From Shewanella livingstonensis (lineage in GTDB: Bacteria > Pseudomonadota > Gammaproteobacteria > Enterobacterales > Shewanellaceae): DNA of 64,000 bases. Below are positions 33,929 through 41,550 of the stretch, piece after piece. Within the stretch, counting starts at the first letter, position 1. The number at the start of each line of letters is the position of its first letter. The notes beneath the pieces are model-generated. The model had not been told where the DNA came from and searched no databases. It was given only the letters and a program-made list of their open reading frames with translations. The stretch spans positions 3,420,001 through 3,484,000 of the forward strand of contig NZ_CP034015.1 of assembly GCF_003855395.1 (NCBI RefSeq), read 5' to 3'. Made by a program: the position numbers and the translations under genes.

Positions 33929-35176
33929 CTATTTATTTAAATTAACGTCAAAGTAATTGATATTAATTGATTTATCATACCGTTCTAATTTCTCAATCAC
34001 GTCTGCGGGCATCACATAGAAGAATTCTTTACGATTATTAACTAAATTAACTCTTTGTTCTGCAAAGCTATTATGCAAATATTTTTCAAGGGTGGGTGCA
34101 TCTTCGGTAAAAACGAAAGCATGAACATCGAATAACTCAGGTACCGAAGCATCACCAAGCTCTTTTACCCTATCATTAGGATCAGCCCTTCTAGTCATCC
34201 CAATTTTACAGACTCCTTTGCCAAATGACATTTCATTCGATATGACATATACATACCCAGCTCGAGTCAGTTGGGCTAAAGATATAGCTCGTCTTTCTTT
34301 TTCACGAAGAATTTCTAATTCCTGTTGATGCAATTTATATAATGCTTTTTGCTCTTCGGTACTCGACTCTAATTTAGCCAATTCTTCAGCGACTAGCTTT
34401 TCCATTATAATTCGTTCTTTTTCTGCTTTTTCTGCAGCAGCGATTATTCGCCCTTCTTCGCGCTCTGCTTCACGGAGAATTTTGGCCTCTTCACGTTCAA
34501 TGTCTTTAATTTCTAGATTCAATTGATTTAGTTCATAACTTAACCGAAATTCCTCAGTTTTTAACTTTAAGTATTCATTACTCAGATATGTTTTAACTGT
34601 GGTACCAGAAACATTAATCTCATTGAATGTATCTGTAGTACGCTGAATTAAACGATTTATGTTATTCCATGCTACCAGCGCTGATGCTGCCTTAAATTCA
34701 TTGTCTAAACAACGAAGTCGTAGCTTAACTTCTCTATTAAACAATTTAGTGGCTTCTGATTTCTTACCGTTAACTCTAACATCTGAACCTATGCTACAAA
34801 TACAAGCAGTCTTTTTACCTACCATCTCTTTTAGTCTAGCTTTGGACTGGTGTAATTTACTTTCTATATCTTTCAGTTCCCTACTATTAACCAATTTTGA
34901 ATATACCGTAGAGTCTGATGTACCAATACTTATATGGTACTTAGAAAACAATTCTTCACGTTTACGGAGAAGTGTTAAATTATCTTGATAACTTGATTGA
35001 AGAGAACTGTACTTATTGTTCAAATCATTTAATTTTTGTTCTTCAATCGTCACTGGTTGATACATTATTTGAATCTGAGCAGATTTTTCTTTTAGCGCCA
35101 GAAACTTAGATCGAGATGACAAAAGTAAATAAATTGAATAAGATAATAAACATGCTAATAACATAATTATGTACAT
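33929..35176 (-). CDS. Membrane-anchored DUF4041 coiled-coil protein with T5orf172/GIY-YIG nuclease domain (copy A)
   Basis: 415 aa; GGGGAG lies about eight bases before the ATG. Residues 1-21 (MYIIMLLACLLSYSIYLLL) form a membrane anchor. Residues ~25-300 are long charged helices including a DUF4041 core (LRCLDNEFKAASALVAWNN, YLKLKTEEFRLSYELNQ) and a Glu/Arg-rich coiled coil (EREEAKILREAEREEGRI). The C-terminal ~110 residues are a T5orf172/MUG113 domain of the GIY-YIG superfamily: AGYVYVISN, KIGMTRRADPNDRVKELGDASVP, then EKYLHNSFAEQRV and NRKEFFYV. The residues typical of the nuclease core are present. It follows copy B by 13 bp. Function is unknown; DUF4041/T5orf172 proteins occur in phages and accessory regions. 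Confidence 0.82.
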   Translation of the reverse strand: MYIIMLLACLLSYSIYLLLSSRSKFLALKEKSAQIQIMYQPVTIEEQKLNDLNNKYSSLQSSYQDNLTLLRKREELFSKYHISIGTSDSTVYSKLVNSRELKDIESKLHQSKARLKEMVGKKTACICSIGSDVRVNGKKSEATKLFNREVKLRLRCLDNEFKAASALVAWNNINRLIQRTTDTFNEINVSGTTVKTYLSNEYLKLKTEEFRLSYELNQLNLEIKDIEREEAKILREAEREEGRIIAAAEKAEKERIIMEKLVAEELAKLESSTEEQKALYKLHQQELEILREKERRAISLAQLTRAGYVYVISNEMSFGKGVCKIGMTRRADPNDRVKELGDASVPELFDVHAFVFTEDAPTLEKYLHNSFAEQRVNLVNNRKEFFYVMPADVIEKLERYDKSININYFDVNLNK

Positions 35177-35189
35177 ATGCTATTCTCCC

Positions 35190-36539
35190 CTATATGGAAG
35201 CTGGTAACTGATATGATGAAGTCTGAGCTTGTGAGGCATCATGTTTAAGAGCTTTTCGCATGAGTAAGCTTTCTCGATATTCTTTTGCTTCTGCATCAAA
35301 ATACCAATCACATTCAATACCTAATTCTTCCATGGCTTCCGTAACTTGTTGTAACGATACTCTGAAGAACTCTTTACGATAATTGTCGGCATTCACACGT
35401 CTATCATTAAACTTTTGATGCAACTTCCTTTCAATCTCAGGAGCATCACCAACAAATGTGAGTGTATGAACATCAAATTTAAAGGGAACACTTGCATCAC
35501 CCAACTCATTAACTCTATCCATAGGTTCTAAGCGCCTTGTCATGCCTATCTTCACAACTCCTTCACCAAAGCTACCAATATTAGAAATGACATAGATGTA
35601 ACCAACTCTTGTTAACTGAGCTTGTGATGTTGCTCTTTCAAACTTACGCTCTAACTGATTAATTTCACTCTTAATATGGAAAATTTTTAATTCTATTTCT
35701 GCGGCATTAGCACCGTGTAATTGACTGGCAAGCTTCTGAGCTTTTATCAAATCAGATTTACGATAATAAAGTTCATCCCCTATTTCCTCTGCTTGATCAC
35801 CTGATTGATTACCTTGCGCTCTAATTAAAGCCTGTTGCTCTTTCTTTTGCTGTTTAAGATTTTCTTTGTGTTGGAGCTCACGATGCCAAACTGAAAGCTC
35901 ATTTACTTTAAGCTTTAAATAATCACTTGAAATAGCCACTCTTGCTGTTTCACCAAGTTTTGATAATTGCTCTTCAAGCTTATATAGTTTTTTCAGTGCT
36001 ATATCATAACTTGAATAACGCATTTGCTTTCGAATGAAATCAAACTCAGCATTAAATGCTTTTAACAAAAGGTTTCGATAAGAACTAACCATCTTAGCAC
36101 CTTCACTTTTACTGCCAAACCACTCCCAGTTAGAATATGCAGTTGTTGCTGTACTATTCTTGATTGATTCGAATTGTACTTCTAAACAATCTTCAATATG
36201 CTTTTTCAGTGATTCACTATCATCAAAATTGAATGTAGGAGGAAACAATCCAACATCGATAAATTTTAATTGTCCATTAATATGAGCTAGTTTTTTATTT
36301 AACTCATTATATACAGGCATCCCTGTAGATAGCTTATGTTCGATGTTTTGATATGATTTCTGTAAATCAAGTATAAGTTGATCAATCGGTTTACTTTTCA
36401 GCGCTTTTTCTTTACGTTCAATTTCAATAGTTAATTCTTTACGTTTACGTGATGTTGAGTAAACCATAAAAAATGTCACACACGATAGAACAGCTAAAAC
36501 TAATAAAGTAATTTGATCGATTTCGACATCCTTGAACAT
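35190..36539 (-). CDS. Membrane-anchored DUF4041 coiled-coil protein with T5orf172/GIY-YIG nuclease domain (copy B)
   Basis: 449 aa from the ATG at 36539, preferred because GGAG is six bases upstream; the in-frame ATG at 36551 has no ribosome site. A membrane helix lies at ~residues 7-25 (ITLLVLAVLSCVTFFMVYS). Then come DUF4041-type helices (ECLEVQFESIKNSTAT-like region, LLKAFNAEFDFIRKQMR, DYLKLKVNELSVWHRELQ) and a coiled coil up to ~residue 305. The GIY-YIG/T5orf172 domain (VGYIYVISN, KIGMTRRLEPMDRVNELGDASVP, IERKLHQKFNDRRVN, YRKEFFRV) is followed by a ~45-residue tail absent from copy A. The two copies share architecture but little N-terminal identity, so the duplication is old or they arrived as a pair. 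Confidence 0.82.
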   Translation of the reverse strand: MFKDVEIDQITLLVLAVLSCVTFFMVYSTSRKRKELTIEIERKEKALKSKPIDQLILDLQKSYQNIEHKLSTGMPVYNELNKKLAHINGQLKFIDVGLFPPTFNFDDSESLKKHIEDCLEVQFESIKNSTATTAYSNWEWFGSKSEGAKMVSSYRNLLLKAFNAEFDFIRKQMRYSSYDIALKKLYKLEEQLSKLGETARVAISSDYLKLKVNELSVWHRELQHKENLKQQKKEQQALIRAQGNQSGDQAEEIGDELYYRKSDLIKAQKLASQLHGANAAEIELKIFHIKSEINQLERKFERATSQAQLTRVGYIYVISNIGSFGEGVVKIGMTRRLEPMDRVNELGDASVPFKFDVHTLTFVGDAPEIERKLHQKFNDRRVNADNYRKEFFRVSLQQVTEAMEELGIECDWYFDAEAKEYRESLLMRKALKHDASQAQTSSYQLPASI

Positions 36540-36735
36540 AAGCTTCTCCATTTTATTTTGTTACACGAAGATACTTCATATATTTATGTAACGCATTCTA
36601 ATATTTAAAAATTAAGTCATATTGCAAAGAAATAGTGTTAACCACTATATTTCATTAAACAAAACTTGCTCTATATTTTTGTATCATTGGCAATACTCTT
36701 CAAAAACGAGTTATATGCCTTGCTTGTAATGGGTC

Positions 36736-37031
36736 TCAACTCTGAACTTGAGGACGTTGAAGAAAATAGCGTGAGCCTGACAGGACGTCAGGCTAGCTTT
36801 CGCGGTACAGGATGTACCATCGGAAGCGTTAGCATTTTCGAGTAAGTCCGAGGACGATTCCAAATAAAGCCCAAAGCTGGATCAATCCCCATGGCGACCT
36901 TTTCGCAGCTGTTGTTTTGTAAATAGCGAAAATGTTGCGGGGCGGCTGGGAGTTCCAAGAGGGAACAGCCGTTGGTTTCCTCTTGGTCTGGTGTGGGTGA
37001 AGCGCCACGACGTTAGTGGCCGTAGGCCATA
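36736..37031 (+). repeat. Right arm of the long inverted repeat flanking the GIY-YIG island
   Basis: Inverted copy of 33525-33821. The conserved flanks enclose a hairpin with a different stem (AGCCTGAC-aggac-GTCAGGCT, 36774-36794); next to it is the shared GGTAC-aggat-GTACC stem (36804-36818). Upstream, 36540-36735 is the A+T-rich promoter region of the copy B gene, with nothing else identified. Confidence 0.92.
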
Positions 37032-37111
37032 TCCATCAGCCCATGCAGGGTGGAACCTTGCGATCTTAATTCAAACGAAGTTTGAAAATACCATAGTGGC
37101 CGCAGGCCATA
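37032..37111 (+). repeat. Shortened outer unit of the right composite repeat
   Basis: 80 bp equivalent to a 187-bp left-side unit with its middle (the attccgg hairpin part) missing. It keeps ggtggaaccttgcgatct-, attcaaacgaagtttgaaaa- and gtggccgcaggccata in the inverted order of 33151-33205. Confidence 0.8.
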
Positions 37112-37122
37112 TGTAATAAAAA

Positions 37123-38162
37123 GGCTATGTTCCATAATACTGTTGTCTACCGTAAGCGGACAACAGTATTTGCCGTTTATTTAGCTTTGCGCTGCTTTCC
37201 TTAAACCAAGCGAGATAATTCGATAAATATTTTGTAGCTACTCCCTTCATACTTCCGTTTACCCAGGCTTTAAAATTCGCTATTGCACCATTGACAGTCT
37301 GAATGTGATAAATATTATCCATCACTCTGATTTTCCCATTTATCAATCGCTTATGGTCACAGTGCTTTAGTTTGGCTATCTTCACATATGCCCATGCACC
37401 ATCGCTGCAAAGCACTGAATTTTCTTCAATGTTTTCAGTAAGATTAATGGATATTTCTGAAGACGTATCAGCAGATAAAATTGGCGCTATCATGTGTTTA
37501 CTGCGGTCAATGGAAAGAAGCACCGCAACTTGGCCTTCTTTAGTACGTTTATCAATATCACCACCGCGCTTTCTGGCTTTTTGACCTGAACCGAGTGTTT
37601 TATTACCTTTTTCAGAATAGGCAAGAAAGAATTCATCAACCTCGATAATGCCCGATAGTTTGTCATCATTTTTCCCTGCCTGAGCCTGAAGAAATCGATG
37701 TCGCCATAAAAAGGCTGTTTTAAGATTAATACCACAGACTCTAGCCGCCTGCCTCAGCGTTAACCGCAACGCCATACAGTGGGCATACTCGACCCAAATG
37801 CAGCTCTTATGCAGCCTAGCTAGCGGGGTATTAGTCTTGTTGTTAAACGTTTTACTGCAGCTATTGCAGCGATATCGTTGTACTCCACCTGCTTTCCCCC
37901 ACTTTTTGAACTGGCTTGAATCGCAGTGTGGACACTGCGATTTTGAATCAAAAAGTGGTTGGAACAGCTCATCTATAGGGATTTCGGTATCTAATGCTTG
38001 AATTGACTGGTGAACTACCTCTCTCTGAGCTGGAGTCATAGAGATAAGTGCTTTTGTTATCTGGTTAAGTTTACTCACAAATAATTTTGCTTTCATTTCC
38101 TTTACCCTCAATCAGTTAGCTTCACTCATTAAGTATAGACAACATTTACCTACAACAGCGCC
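37123..38162 (-). mobile_element. IS1595-family insertion sequence with 8-bp target duplication
   Basis: 1040 bp. Imperfect 27-bp terminal inverted repeats (37123-37149 and 38136-38162) match at 18 positions, including the inner TGTTGTCTA and outer GGC. Immediately outside, AATAAAAA is present on both sides (37115-37122 and 38163-38170); an 8-bp target duplication is typical of IS1595-type elements. The single gene inside is the transposase. The element landed in the U-tract of the terminator behind the M28 peptidase gene, abutting the right composite repeat. Confidence 0.93.
37125..38096 (-). CDS. IS1595-family transposase
   Basis: 323 aa from the ATG at 38096 (GAGG about nine bases upstream); a TTG 15 bases earlier is less likely. 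An N-terminal zinc ribbon (CPHC..YRCNSC, ~residues 55-80) is followed by a helix-turn-helix-like segment (LTLRQAARVCGINLKTAFLWRHRFL). The catalytic core of the ISXO2/IS1595 type has the first Asp in IIEVDEFFLAY, the second in VLCSDGAWAY, and the C-terminal NGAIANFKAWVNGSMKGVATKYLSNYLAWF region. No frameshift or stop interrupts it, so it may be active. The stop codon lies inside the terminal inverted repeat. Confidence 0.93.
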   Translation of the reverse strand: MKAKLFVSKLNQITKALISMTPAQREVVHQSIQALDTEIPIDELFQPLFDSKSQCPHCDSSQFKKWGKAGGVQRYRCNSCSKTFNNKTNTPLARLHKSCIWVEYAHCMALRLTLRQAARVCGINLKTAFLWRHRFLQAQAGKNDDKLSGIIEVDEFFLAYSEKGNKTLGSGQKARKRGGDIDKRTKEGQVAVLLSIDRSKHMIAPILSADTSSEISINLTENIEENSVLCSDGAWAYVKIAKLKHCDHKRLINGKIRVMDNIYHIQTVNGAIANFKAWVNGSMKGVATKYLSNYLAWFKESSAKLNKRQILLSAYGRQQYYGT

Positions 38163-38186
38163 AATAAAAAGGAGGCTTTCGCCTCC
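38163..38186 (-). terminator. Terminator of the M28 peptidase gene, split from its upstream context by the IS
   Basis: On the minus strand GGAGGC-GAAA-GCCTCC is followed by TTTTTATT. The last eight bases are exactly the IS target duplication, so the insertion preserved the U-tract on this side. Confidence 0.85.
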
Positions 38187-38208
38187 TCTCTTTATCAACT
38201 AGCTAACA

Positions 38209-39798
38209 CTACTTTCCGTCTTCTGCTCGACGCTTTTTAAAGTCTGATTCTTCAAGCCACTTTGGCCAGTCGTTATTGTTGGCTAGCTTATCAATGATGT
38301 CGCTAATTAAGGCTAAGTCTTGCTCTACCCCGCCTAAATTCCAACTGGCATCGTAGTCGTCGGCAGCTTGATGATATTTATGGGCAATATAGCCTGGGTC
38401 GGTATCGCCTAGGCTCATGAACATTAACCCGGGTACGCCTTGTTGGGCTAAAGCAAAATGGTCTGAACGGAACATTAAGCCATTTTGTGGACGAGGATCA
38501 GCCTTTACAGTGCGGCCTTGTGCTTTGGCGGCATCATCTAAATAGGTTTCAAGTTCTGACACTCCTTGGCCATAACGCAATATATAATCCACGCCTTTAC
38601 CCACGTTCATGCCGTCTATGTTTAAGAATGACACCAGTTGTTTAGTCGGTACCGGAGGATTGGCAGCAAAGTATTGGGCACCAATGAGGCCGGTTTCTTC
38701 TGCGGTAAATGCAGTGAACAGAATAGAGCGTTTAGGGGCTTTGTTTTGCGCTTTAAAGTGACGAGCTAACTGTAATACACCTGCAACGCCAGAGGCATTA
38801 TCAACTGCACCGTTATAAATACGCGTCTTGCCATCTTGTACCGTTTTACCCAAGTGATCCCAATGGGCATGCATTACCAACCATTCATCGGCTTGAGTCG
38901 TGCCAGGTAATAGCCCTGCTACGTTATACGATGTAGCGAGTTCGATAGTATTTTTTAGCGCTAAATTCGCATTAAGCTTTAATGGAATAGACTTAAATCC
39001 CGCTTTAGCCGCTGTGAGTTTCAATGTGTCAAAGTCGAGCCCCGCAGCCTTAAATATTTTTTGCGCTGCTTGATGTTGAACCCAACCCATTACGCCTATA
39101 TGTGATTTATTTTGCGCTTTATCGACTAAGGTAAACTTGGTATTGGTATTGCTGTTTTCAACCACATTCCAGCCGTAGGCTGCGGGTGCGGTTTCGTGCA
39201 CAATAAATACCGCTTTGGCGCCCTGCCTTGCTGCTTCTTCATATTTGTAAGTCCAACGACCGTAATAGGTCATGGCATTACCTTTAAAGATCGCAGGATC
39301 TTGTGTCGCAAAACCTGGGTCATTAACTAATATGATTACGGTTTTGCCTTTTACATCGACATTAGCATAATCATTCCACTGATATTCGGGCGCATTAATG
39401 CCGTAACCCACAAACACCACTTCACTTTTATCTAATGCAACTAAAGGCAAAACTTGCTCGGTTCGTGCGGTGAAATCAGTGCCATTTTTAAACACTAAAT
39501 CACCTATTTTAAGCTGCATTGTTTGCTCGGCAGTGATTTTTGCCATCGGCACCGCTTGGCGATAACTGTCACCAAAACCTGGCTTGAGCCCCATCGTTTT
39601 ATAGGCTTGCTCTATATATTCAACCGTCAGCTTTTCGCCATGGGACAAAGGACCACGACCTTCAAATTCGTCACTGGCTAGGGTTTGTACATCTTGGCGA
39701 TAGGTTTTTTGATCAAATTGAAATGGCGCAGCATTTACGCTTGGCAGTAAAAACACTCCAAACACAGCTAATAAACGAAAGGTATTCACAGACAACAT
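38209..39798 (-). CDS. Exported M28-family metallopeptidase with PA domain
   Basis: 529 aa from the ATG at 39798. Starts at 39834 (ATG) or 39789 (GTG, best spaced from AAAGG) are possible. A signal peptide (RLLAVFGVFLLPSVNA) is followed by a PA domain (~residues 120-260; VVFVGYGINAPEYQWNDYANVDVKGKTVIILV). The M28 core has all expected zinc ligands: HAHWDHLG, GAVDNASG, FTAEETGLIG, LNIDGMN and AHKYHQAADDY. It probably removes N-terminal residues from peptides in the periplasm or medium. The gene is alone, with its own terminator. Confidence 0.9.
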   Translation of the reverse strand: MLSVNTFRLLAVFGVFLLPSVNAAPFQFDQKTYRQDVQTLASDEFEGRGPLSHGEKLTVEYIEQAYKTMGLKPGFGDSYRQAVPMAKITAEQTMQLKIGDLVFKNGTDFTARTEQVLPLVALDKSEVVFVGYGINAPEYQWNDYANVDVKGKTVIILVNDPGFATQDPAIFKGNAMTYYGRWTYKYEEAARQGAKAVFIVHETAPAAYGWNVVENSNTNTKFTLVDKAQNKSHIGVMGWVQHQAAQKIFKAAGLDFDTLKLTAAKAGFKSIPLKLNANLALKNTIELATSYNVAGLLPGTTQADEWLVMHAHWDHLGKTVQDGKTRIYNGAVDNASGVAGVLQLARHFKAQNKAPKRSILFTAFTAEETGLIGAQYFAANPPVPTKQLVSFLNIDGMNVGKGVDYILRYGQGVSELETYLDDAAKAQGRTVKADPRPQNGLMFRSDHFALAQQGVPGLMFMSLGDTDPGYIAHKYHQAADDYDASWNLGGVEQDLALISDIIDKLANNNDWPKWLEESDFKKRRAEDGK

Positions 39799-39985
39799 CC
39801 TTTGTTGAGTATTAATAAAATTTATTGTAATCATTGCTAGGGTCTAGAGCGGACGTCGTCCTGCTAGAACGCTTCGCGGCTATAAAGGCTAGGCTCACCA
39901 ATATAGTCTGAAGCCATCAGCAGTACTAGCGCTTTTATCGTCTCAAGTATCGAATCAACCCGGCACTTAGCGCTTTAGCCGTTGT

Positions 39986-40051
39986 TATCGCTTGTTATCA
40001 TCTTAACCGACAGTTACCGTTTTGCCTGTTTCTATCGCTTGTTATCATCTT
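39986..40051. repeat. Imperfect 47-bp tandem repeat between tilS and the M28 peptidase gene
   Basis: tatcgcttgttatcatctt occurs at 39986 and 40033 (47 bp apart), each followed by a related cgac-a/g-gttaccg stretch. A third degenerate copy (cgcttgttgccgtctt) follows at 40065-40080. The 300-bp gap shows no gene. Confidence 0.8.
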
Positions 40052-40099
40052 GAGCGACGGTTACCGCTTGTTGCCGTCTTGACCTGCAGTAATCATTCT

Positions 40100-41536
40100 T
40101 CATTGGGTGTTCAAAAGCGGTATACAAATCCCTTGCTCACCCGTTTGAGCAAGATAGCGTTTGTCGATCCATAATCCGATGGCTGCTACCAATACGTCAT
40201 TATAAAAAATCAATGGAATTTGCTGGCGACGCCACGGTGGAATATTGCACTCTTGCCACAGTTTTTTTAACTCACGCGGTTTGGGCCGTTGTGACGTGGC
40301 AAATTGTGGCTGGCATTTAATCGACCCTGCCGCGCCAAAACTAATAGTGACTTTGTTGTTAGCTGATGGTAATGCTAATAAAGGCTGATCAACAGATTTT
40401 TGTTGACTTAAAAGACATTGATACTGGCCGGTATTCATCAGCAACTCAGTTTCATTGCCATTTAGTAGCCGAATGAAATCAGCGCTTGATAGGGTTGATT
40501 CTGGCGTTTCAAGCTCGCTGTTACTCAGTACGTAAGCTATGCCTGCAAAACGTTTTACCTGATAGCCGCCCCATTGGATCGACATATTTGCATCATCTTT
40601 TGCGGCTAGCAGTTGTAACAATATCTGCTGTAATTGCGCTTGCGAAGGTAAACTCACACCACAATGAATTAAATATCCGCGAAACAGTAATGCCTGCCAG
40701 GCGGCTGTTAATTGGCTAAAACCGTTTAGCTTAAAGCCGCTTGATTCGGTTATCAAAGCATTTGTATCACTGGGTAACAAAAGCCATTGAGGTAAGCGAT
40801 GGCTGATCTCGTCATCAAGCACATCTTGTTGCTCTGCGCACAATGCTGCACTTCTGGCTGCTGTTGCGGCAATACTGGGCCAGCGTTGTTTTAAGCGGGG
40901 AATAATATCTAAACGCAGGAAGTTACGATCATAGCTGTCGTCTTGATTACTTTCATCTTCAATATGGATTACCTGCTGTTGCAGTGCAAATTGCTCAATT
41001 TGATCACGGCTTATGTCTAATAATGGTCTAACCAACCAAGCTTGTTTATAAGCTTGTATGGCGCCCATAGCACCAAGACCTTTGGGGCCTTGGCCCCGCT
41101 TTAATGCCAGCAACAGGGTTTCAAGTTGGTCATCTTGATGATGGGCGGTGAGTAAAATATCACCGGGATTAAGATAACGATCAAACGCTTGATAACGGGC
41201 GTCACGGGCTTGTGCTTCTAAACTTTGCCTAGGGCCTTTATCAACGTTAACCCGCTTAATTTGCAACGGTAATTGGTAATGCCCAGCTCGAGTAATACAG
41301 TGTTGCACCCAAGTATCGGCATTGGCGCTGAGCCCATGATGGACATGAATAAGCAAACAGGCAATGTGCGGCTGTTTTTGTGCAAACGCACTCAGTCCAT
41401 ACGCTAAGACTTCAGAGTCAACCCCGCCACTGTAAGCTAATACGACCTTAGGTGAACGGTCATGTTGCGATACCGTAACATGGTAAAGTGGCAATACTGC
41501 TTGCTCAAGTATAGTTAATAGCTGTGCAGGGGTCAT
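40100..41536 (-). CDS. tilS: tRNA(Ile)-lysidine synthase
   Basis: 478 aa. The N-terminal PP-loop ATPase has SGGVDSEVLAY at ~residues 35-45 for ATP adenylation of C34 in tRNA-Ile(CAU), then HVHHGLSANAD and AHHQDDQLETLLLALKRG. The middle and C-terminal TilS-specific domains follow (SQRPKPRELKKLWQECNIPPWRRQQIPLI near the end). It replaces cytidine-34 with lysidine so the tRNA reads AUA. The start lies 14 bp after the dnaE stop, with AGGTG upstream, so the two are probably co-transcribed. In E. coli and Vibrio accA usually lies between dnaE and tilS; it is not here. Confidence 0.95.
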   Translation of the reverse strand: MTPAQLLTILEQAVLPLYHVTVSQHDRSPKVVLAYSGGVDSEVLAYGLSAFAQKQPHIACLLIHVHHGLSANADTWVQHCITRAGHYQLPLQIKRVNVDKGPRQSLEAQARDARYQAFDRYLNPGDILLTAHHQDDQLETLLLALKRGQGPKGLGAMGAIQAYKQAWLVRPLLDISRDQIEQFALQQQVIHIEDESNQDDSYDRNFLRLDIIPRLKQRWPSIAATAARSAALCAEQQDVLDDEISHRLPQWLLLPSDTNALITESSGFKLNGFSQLTAAWQALLFRGYLIHCGVSLPSQAQLQQILLQLLAAKDDANMSIQWGGYQVKRFAGIAYVLSNSELETPESTLSSADFIRLLNGNETELLMNTGQYQCLLSQQKSVDQPLLALPSANNKVTISFGAAGSIKCQPQFATSQRPKPRELKKLWQECNIPPWRRQQIPLIFYNDVLVAAIGLWIDKRYLAQTGEQGICIPLLNTQ

Positions 41537-41550
41537 CAGAGCACCTAGTA

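Noticed and set aside
36881-37031. Possible integron attC-like site (GTTAGTG and a complementary start)
   Set aside because: No integron integrase, no array of cassettes and no consistent R'/R'' pair; the match is only a few bases.
33151-37111. CRISPR array
   Set aside because: The repeats are long, inverted and only two to three tandem copies with no short uniform repeats and spacers.
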